Assembly (NCBI RefSeq): GCF_036898095.1
Contig: NC_090766.1
Location: forward strand, 31,539,972-31,603,971
Reading direction: 5' to 3'
Origin: Palaemon carinicauda
Taxonomy: Eukaryota; Arthropoda; Malacostraca; Decapoda; Palaemonidae
Length of the DNA stretch: 64,000 nucleotides
Part shown: piece by piece, positions 58,178 through 64,000 of the stretch
Position numbering within the stretch: position 1 is the first letter of the stretch
Layout of the letters: every line of letters begins with the position of its first letter
Made by a program: the position numbers and the translations under genes
Notes under the pieces: model-generated
What the model was told of the DNA's origin: nothing
Database searches by the model: none
What the model saw: the letters and a program-made list of their open reading frames with translations, nothing else

Positions 58178-61100
58178 GTAGGCCATCGTTTGTGGCGGTG
58201 GCCTCCCATGTTTCTAATCTTTCCTTTTTACAGGATGCAGGAACGGGCGCGCGATTTTTGGTAGACATGGGTGCTTTTCGTTCTCTTTTGCCAAGGAAAC
58301 TCTTCAAGGCACGACGTAGTCTGTCTACATCTGCCGACGTCCGCTTGGTAGCTGCCAACGGATCTGCGATACCCACCTACGGTTACAAGAACCTCACATT
58401 ATCGTTCGGAAACGGTAAATTCAATTGGAAGTTTCTCGTTGCTGACGTCACAATGCCAATCCTCGGTGCGGATTTCCTCTCTCATTTCCACCTTCTGGTC
58501 GATGTCGCCCACCGACGATTGGTCAACGCAGACTCGTACTTGTCGACACCTCTTCAACCCGCCCCCTCTAACCTCGCTCTCCACATCAGCGCACCCACGG
58601 ATGCCTACGCCCACCTCCTCACGTCATACCCAGAAGTTTTACGTCCAGAACTTCGCCAAACGCCCACGGTTCCTGCCAAGCACGGTATTTATCACCATAT
58701 CAAGACGACAGGAACCCCAGTCTTCGCAAAATTCAGACGTCTGGCACCGGAACGATTGGCAGCTGCCAAACAGACGTTCACCGAAATGGAGAAAATGGGC
58801 CTTTGCCAAAAGGCCTCCAGCCCATGGTCGTCACCGTTACACATCGTTCTGAAGAAAGACGGCTCCCTCTGTCCATGCGGGGATTACAGGCGCCTGAACA
58901 TGAAAACAGAACCGGATCACTACCCCCTCCCAAACATTGCCGACGTAACCTCCTACCTGCACAAAGCAAAGGTTTTCTCTACGCTCGACCTCCTGAAGGG
59001 GTATTATCAGGTGCCTATGAACCCAGAAGACATCCCCAAGACCGCCATCACCATTCTGTTTGGCACATACACCTTCAATTACTCCTGTTTTGGCCTTCGT
59101 AATACTGGGGCAACGTTTCAACGTCTCATGGATGGCATCTTAGGGGACCTCCCTTTCTGTGTATGTTATGTGGACGACATACTTGTGTTCTCCTCCTCAA
59201 AAGAGGAACACCTCCGTCACCTGCGCATCGTGCTCGACCGCCTGCAACAAAACGGCCTTGTAGTCCGGTACGACAAGTGTACCTTTGGCACCAACGAAGT
59301 GTCGTTCTTAGGGCACCGTATCACTCCTGAAGGAGTCCATCCCCTCCCTGAGAAGGTAGCAGCCGTTCAGAATTTCCCCGCGCCCTCGACCGTCAAACCT
59401 CTGCAGGAATTCTTGGGCATGATCAACTATTATCACAGTTTTTTGCCAGCCATTGCCGCCACTCTTGCTCCACTCTACGCCTCCCTCAAGGGCAAGCCAA
59501 AGGACCTGAAGTGGGGTCCCCTTCAAGAAGCAGCCTTCTGCAATGCAAAGAAGGCCCTATCAACTGCTGCGGCTCTCACTTTTCCTATCCCACATGCCCC
59601 TCTCCTTCTCTCCACCGATGCCAGCGACGTCGCTATTGGTGCAGTACTCGAGCAGGTGGTCAAAGGCTCGCCCCGCCCATTGGCCTTCTTCAGCAGAAAA
59701 CTGTCCAAGGCAGAATCGGGTTATTCTACCTTCGATCGAGAATTGCTGGCAGTGCACTTGGCTGTCCGTCACTTTCGCCATTTCTTAGAAGGTACGCCCT
59801 TCGTCATTCGCACAGACCACATGCCTCTGGTGCACGCCTTCACTCGACAGTCTGACACCTGGTCCGCCCGTCAACGCCGACATCTCTCCGCTGTGGCTGA
59901 ATACAATTGCACCCTCCAACATGTCCCTGGGAAAATGAATCCCGTTGCCGATGCCCTATCAAGAAACACGTTGGCTGCCGTTCAACTAGGATTGGATTAC
60001 AACGCCCTGGCTGAAGCCCAACGACAGGATCCAGAGTATCAAGCTTGTAGGACATCCTGCACGTCCCTCCGTTGGGAAGATTTTCCCCTCAAAGACTCCA
60101 ACACCACCCTCCTCTGTGACGTCAGTACTGGTAGACCGCGACCTTGGATTCCTGCCCCCATGCGCCGACAGGTGTTTGATTTCATCCACGGCCTTTCACA
60201 TCCCTCGTGCCGTTCTACTGCACAGCTGCTGAAGGCAAAGTTCATTTGGCACGGCATTTCTAAGGATGCTAAGGATTGGGTCCGCGCCTGTACTTCTTGC
60301 CAAACTTCCAAAGTACATCGACACACGGATTCAGGAGTGGGCACCTTTCCTCAACCTCAGCGTCGTTTTGCACACATTCACGTCGACGTTGTAGGCCCCC
60401 TACCCACATCACAAGGACATCATTACCTGTTTACCGTCATCGACCGCTCCACTCGTTGCCCTGAAGCCATTCCCATGGAAACTGCAAGGTCCGCCTCATG
60501 TACATCTGCCTTACTCTCTGGATGGATTTCAAGATTCGGTATCCCTGAGCATATTACTTCTGACAGGGGAACCACCTTCACCTCTCAATTGTGGACGTCA
60601 TTAGCGAATCTCCTGGGCATCATCCTACATCAGACAACAGCCTACAACCCCGCTGCCAATGGAATGGTTGAACGTTTTCATCGCACCCTCAAAGTAGCTT
60701 TGATGTCCCACTGCAAGGATTGCAACTGGTTTACTCAGCTTCCCTGGGTCCTCCTGGGACTAAGGACCACTCCTAAAGACGCCCTCGACGTCTCGGCAGC
60801 TGAAATGGTGTATGGCGATCCGTTGGTCGTCCCTGCCGAATTTTTTCCTTCTACAACCTCCTCCGACGATCTCCAGCGCATACGTCACGTCGTGGGAAAA
60901 TTTACTCCGTGCATCCAGACTTACAAGCCCCCAGCGAAGCATCACATACCAACGGACTTGCACTCTGCAACGCACGTTTCCTGCGCAACGACACCAGCAA
61001 GCCACCACTAACGCCCCCTTACACGGGCCCTTTCCTTGTGATCCGACGCAGTCCGAAAGTATTCCTCCTAAACATTCGGGGCAAAGAAGACTGGGTCTCC

Positions 61101-61181
61101 ATTGATCGTCTAAAACCTGCTTATCTTCTGCCAGATAACCCGCCTACAGTTTGCCTCTCTAGATCAGGGCGCCCTATTTAA
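58171..61181 (+). pseudogene. pol: Gypsy-1b Pol (protease-RT-RNase H-integrase), tail frameshifted
   Basis: Open to 61011. Protease FLVDMGAFRSLLP has Met in place of the active-site Thr/Ser; its C-terminal hallmark PILGADFLSHF is normal. RT has CYVDDILVF, RNase H STDASDVAIG and RTDHMPLV, integrase the HHCC finger (CTSCQTSK) and D-D-E (IHVDVVG, TSDRGTTF, NGMVERFH). Near 60977 one base is missing relative to Gypsy-1a; the GPY/F tail (PPYTGPFLVIRR) continues in another frame to 61181. Apart from the protease residue and this break the core enzymes look intact. Confidence 0.92.
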
Positions 61182-61215
61182 CATGTACAGTATGTAATTT
61201 TTAGGGGGGGAACCA

Positions 61216-61466
61216 TGTACCAACTGTGTTTCACACAATTGTACATAATTCCTTTTGTATATATTATGCTTGTATCTTCGCTCTTCCCTCGCACTAAAAC
61301 GAACATGAAAATTCATGTCTGGTTTTTTCTCTGTAATATTGTCAGTCTTGTGAACTTATGTTCTGTTGCCTTGAGGTTTTGTATATTAGGAGAATGTTCT
61401 ACAATAATATAACTCAGTCGTTTCCAACCTGCCTTTAAGTTCACAGCCTTACTCGGCGCCGTCACA
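61216..61466 (+). repeat. Gypsy-1b 3' LTR
   Basis: 251 bp, TGTACCAACT ... CGTCACA, preceded by the polypurine tract AGGGGGGGAA. Confidence 0.92.
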
Positions 61467-61470
61467 GGAG

Positions 61471-62216
61471 TATTCCTGAGTTCCAGCAAGCCACGATCAA
61501 AACCTTCATTATTGATGTTGCCAGACGGGGCTGTTTTCAGTGTGAGGTGCTTAATTGACTTCACAGCAGCTTCGGCATGACCATTCGATTGTGGGTATTG
61601 GGGTGAGGTTACCATGTGTCGAACTTCCAGTCTCTTCATAAAATCCTAGAACTCTGCGCTGGTGAATTGTGGCCCTCCATTTGTCCTAAGGCGAAGAGGA
61701 ACACCAACTTCACGGAAGTAGCGGCAGAAGATCCTGATGGTGTTAGAAGCGGTATAATTGCTTTTGCAGGAGGCGATAACAGGCCATCCTGATAAGCCAT
61801 CGACGACGACTAGGAAAGACTTCCCTGCAACAACAAAGAAGTCAGTTGAAACTGACTCAAAGGGTCTTGTTGGGTTGTCGTCATTCAGTAGAGGTTCCTG
61901 CTCCTGAGATGGCTGCAATGTCTGACATGCCTCACAAGCTCCGACTGTATTGGCGATGTCAGAATCAATGCCGGGCCAGAAAACTGACTGCCTTGCTGTG
62001 CGCTTAGTTTCTTCCACATCCCTGTGGCTGTCATGCAAGTGGGATAAGGTATGGCGACGAAGGGTAGCAGGTACAACAACTCTTGCTCCATACAGGACGA
62101 GGTCACCATCGGTGTAGAGATCTGCACGTAGTTTCCAATAAGGGAGTAAGGAATTGTGCAGGTCATATCTGTTGTGAGGGAATCCTGATGTGACACAATT
62201 GAGGAGACGTGTATAT
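61471..62216 (-). pseudogene. pol: Gypsy-3 integrase
   Basis: Zinc-finger part with HLHDSHRDVEETKRTAR and CEACQTLQ, catalytic core with STDFFVVAGK (first Asp) and SNGHAEAAVKSIK (Glu). The second catalytic Asp is replaced: RTNGGPQFT has Asn (AAT) where Asp is expected. A frame break lies near 61640. The downstream end is cut at GGAG by Gypsy-1b, the upstream end by the LINE. Confidence 0.87.
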
Positions 62217-63510
62217 TATTATTATTATTATTACTATCCAAGCTACAACCCTAGTTGGAAAAGCAAGATGCTATAAGCCCAGGGGCTCCAACAGGGAAAA
62301 ATAGCCCAGTGAGGAAAGGAAATAAGGAAATAAATAAATGAAGAGAACAAATTAACAATAAATCATTCTAAAATAAGAAACAACGTCAAAACAGACATGT
62401 CATATAATAAACTATCAACAACATCAAAAACAAATATGTCATAAATAAACTATAAAAAGACTATGTCCGCCTGGTCAACAAAAAAGCATTTGCTCCAACT
62501 TTGAACTTTTGAAGTTCTACTGATTCAACCACCCGATTAGGAAGATCATTCCACAACTTGGTCACAGCTGGAATAAAACTTCTAGAGTACTGCGTAGTAT
62601 TGAGCCTCGTGATGGAGAAGGCCTGGCTATTAGAATTAACTGCCTGCCTAGTATTACGAACAGGATAGAATTGTCCAGGGAGATCTGAATGTAAAGGATG
62701 GTCAGAGTTGTGAAAAATCTTATGCAACATGCATAATGAACTAATTGAACGACGGTGCCAGAGATTAATATCTAAATCAGGAATAAGAAATTTAATAGAC
62801 CGTAAGTTTCTGTCCAACAAATTAAGATGAGAATCAGCAGCTGAAGACCAGACAGGAGAACAATACTCAAAACAAGGTAGAATGAAAGAATTAAAACACT
62901 TCTTCATAATAGATTGATCACCGAAAATCTTGAAAGACTTTCTCAATAAGCCTATTTTTTGTGAAATTGAAGAAGACACAGACCTTATATGTTTCTCAAA
63001 AGTAAATTTACTGTCGAGAATCACACCTAAAATTTTGAAAGAGTCATACATATTTAAAGAAACATTATCAATACTGAGATCCGGATGTTGAGGAACCACC
63101 GTCCTTGACCTACTTACAATCATACTTTGAGTTTTTTTAGGATTCAACTTCATACCCCATAATTTGCACCATGCACTAATTCTAGCTAAATCTCTATTAA
63201 GGGATTCACCAACCCTAGATCTACATTCAGGGGATGGAATTGATGCAAAGAGAGTAGCATCATCTGCATATGCAACAAGCTTGTTTTCTAGGCCAAACCA
63301 CATGTCATGTGTATATAGTATAAAAAGTAATGGGCCAAGAACACTACCCTGTGGAACACCGGATATCACATTCCTATAATCACTATGGTGCCCATCAACA
63401 ACAACTCTTTGAGATCTATTACTTAAAAAATCAATAATAATGCTAAGAAACGACCCACCCACTCCCAACTGTTTCAGTTTGAAAACAAGGGCCTCATGAT
63501 TAACACGGAA
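62217..63510 (-). mobile_element. CR1/Jockey-type LINE, 5'-truncated, with TAA tail
   Basis: RT from the FRVNHEALVFKL motif onward, a 3' UTR containing 'ttggagcccctgggctt' and 'aactagggttgtagctt', and a TAATAA tail (62217-62233). It sits between the RNase H and integrase of Gypsy-3. I could not find a clear target duplication. Confidence 0.88.
62461..63510 (-). CDS. LINE reverse transcriptase, C-terminal two thirds
   Basis: About 350 codons without interruption. Motifs: ISGVPQGSVLGPLLF, LVAYADDATLFAS (active site YADD), MKLNPKKTQSMIVS, FKILGVILDSKFTF, and a long C-terminal domain ending LWNDLPNRVVESVELQKFK, as in CR1/Jockey-group non-LTR elements. The 5' end, including endonuclease and RT fingers, is missing; codons upstream of FRVNHE belong to Gypsy-3. 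Being open it may be a recent insertion. Confidence 0.87.
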   Translation of the reverse strand, partial: FRVNHEALVFKLKQLGVGGSFLSIIIDFLSNRSQRVVVDGHHSDYRNVISGVPQGSVLGPLLFILYTHDMWFGLENKLVAYADDATLFASIPSPECRSRVGESLNRDLARISAWCKLWGMKLNPKKTQSMIVSRSRTVVPQHPDLSIDNVSLNMYDSFKILGVILDSKFTFEKHIRSVSSSISQKIGLLRKSFKIFGDQSIMKKCFNSFILPCFEYCSPVWSSAADSHLNLLDRNLRSIKFLIPDLDINLWHRRSISSLCMLHKIFHNSDHPLHSDLPGQFYPVRNTRQAVNSNSQAFSITRLNTTQYSRSFIPAVTKLWNDLPNRVVESVELQKFKVGANAFLLTRRT

Positions 63511-64000
63511 GATCTGTTCTCGCTGCGTCGCGAAGATCCTGAAGTATCCGGTCAGCATCCTGAACTGAAGACTCGTCTGAAAGAGTAACAGTTTTCATGG
63601 CTATGACAGTCCAAAGATGAGCAGCAGAAGAAGCAACCGAGATTTCGTCCTCCTGTGTGGGGTGGCTGACTGGGGCTCGAGACAATGCATCTGGAACACA
63701 GAGCAACTTTCCAGCACGGCACACAGCTGTAAAGATGTAGGGCGAGATCTTTGTCTTGAGGCGCTGGAGACGAGAGTTCTCGATGGCATCTAGTGTATAA
63801 CTGTTCAGAATAGGGATGAAGGGCCGGTGATCCATCATTAGAGTAAAGTGCTGTGGGCCAGCTAGGTATAGCCTACACTTTGACATTGCCCAGACAATGG
63901 CTAGCATCTCGAGCTCGGCGAGAAAATGAGAACTACACTGAACTAGACGCAGGTGTCCATTACAATGGTCCTGCAGGAGAGCATATCCGATGCTATTGAG
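63511..64000 (-). pseudogene. pol: Gypsy-3 RNase H (partial, continues beyond window)
   Basis: GYALLQDHCNGHLRLV and LAIVWAMSKCRLYLAG, FTLMMDHRPFIPIL, then CVPDALSRAPVS are the order seen at the end of Ty3/Gypsy RNase H. The frame leads to the LINE junction at about 63510 and would continue into the integrase piece. The N-terminal part is outside the window. Confidence 0.85.

Larger units (their letters stand above)
57035..61466 (+). mobile_element. Gypsy-1b: full-length CsRn1-clade Ty3/Gypsy retrotransposon inside Gypsy-3
   Basis: LTRs at 57035-57288 and 61216-61466, perfect GGAG target duplication (57031-57034, 61467-61470). Coding content matches Gypsy-1a closely (over 90% by eye) but the LTRs form a distinct subtype. 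The two LTRs differ at roughly nine or ten positions, so the copy is of similar age to Gypsy-1a. gag has one frameshift; pol is open except for its tail. Confidence 0.95.
56535..64000 (-). mobile_element. Gypsy-3: Ty3/Gypsy element, 5' end beyond the window, broken by two insertions
   Basis: Minus-strand RNase H (63511-64000, continuing past the window), integrase (61471-62216) and integrase C-terminus (56535-57030). The gaps are filled by a LINE (62217-63510) and by Gypsy-1b (57035-61466). The reading frame can be followed from piece to piece. It is distinct from Gypsy-1 and Gypsy-2 in sequence. LTRs could not be placed. Confidence 0.88.

Noticed and set aside
58174..58233. Candidate 60-bp intron GTAAGT ... 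TTTTTACAG at the Gypsy-1b gag/pol junction
   Set aside because: Removing it joins gag to a frame that stops within about ten codons, whereas a -1 slip at AAAAAAC enters pol exactly and the 'intron' encodes residues leading into protease.

Overview
This is eukaryotic DNA, most likely from a decapod crustacean (shrimp, prawn or crayfish type). That rests on very long dinucleotide microsatellites, abundant DIRS1-type tyrosine-recombinase retrotransposons (known to be widespread in Decapoda), CsRn1-clade Ty3/Gypsy elements and short LINE 3' ends with TAA tails. The species is an inference. I saw no prokaryotic genes, tRNA, rRNA or CRISPR.

Layout. 1-2030 is a composite minisatellite (nine ~130-bp units separated by CT tracts) running into a ~200-bp AT tract. 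2031-6555 is AT-rich, non-coding in appearance, with a 78-bp x4 tandem repeat and a CsRn1 LTR fragment. 6556-19194 is a decayed DIRS element (DIRS-A1, minus strand) whose left terminal repeat was split by a complete CsRn1-type Gypsy element (Gypsy-1a, plus strand, 4-bp target duplication). 19490-19766 looks like the terminal coding exon of a plus-strand host gene and 26528-26560 like the short terminal exon of a convergent minus-strand host gene. The AT-rich DNA between them may be 3' UTR.

27534-53737 is a deep nest. A Tigger-like MITE appears split by a LINE 3' end and by a second DIRS family (DIRS-B, 28119-53666). DIRS-B was invaded by an 18.4-kb Ty3/Gypsy element (Gypsy-2, 32393-50795, GAGT target duplication). 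Gypsy-2 was invaded twice: a young DIRS-A2 (32534-40005) in its 3' LTR, and a deleted Tigger DNA transposon (41645-43489, TA duplication) in its pol. The second Gypsy-2 LTR is a natural empty site that fixes the DIRS-A2 ends almost to the base. A probable host exon (53794-54003, minus) lies just outside and joins in phase with the 26528-26560 exon, so the pile may fill a ~27-kb intron.

54045-64000 holds an RTE-like LINE inserted in another LINE fragment, then a third Gypsy element (Gypsy-3, minus) broken by a CR1/Jockey-type LINE and by a second CsRn1 copy (Gypsy-1b, 57035-61466, GGAG duplication).

Most notable: Gypsy-2 has two aspartic-protease domains, one in the usual place between gag and RT and a second between RNase H and integrase behind a hydrophobic segment. 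The two DIRS-A copies share a phase-0 intron joining a Cys/His-rich exon to gag. Two unrelated Gypsy families carry canonical -1 frameshift heptamers (GGGAAAC and AAAAAAC) at the end of gag. All transposon reading frames here carry breaks, several of them single-base changes that could also be assembly errors.
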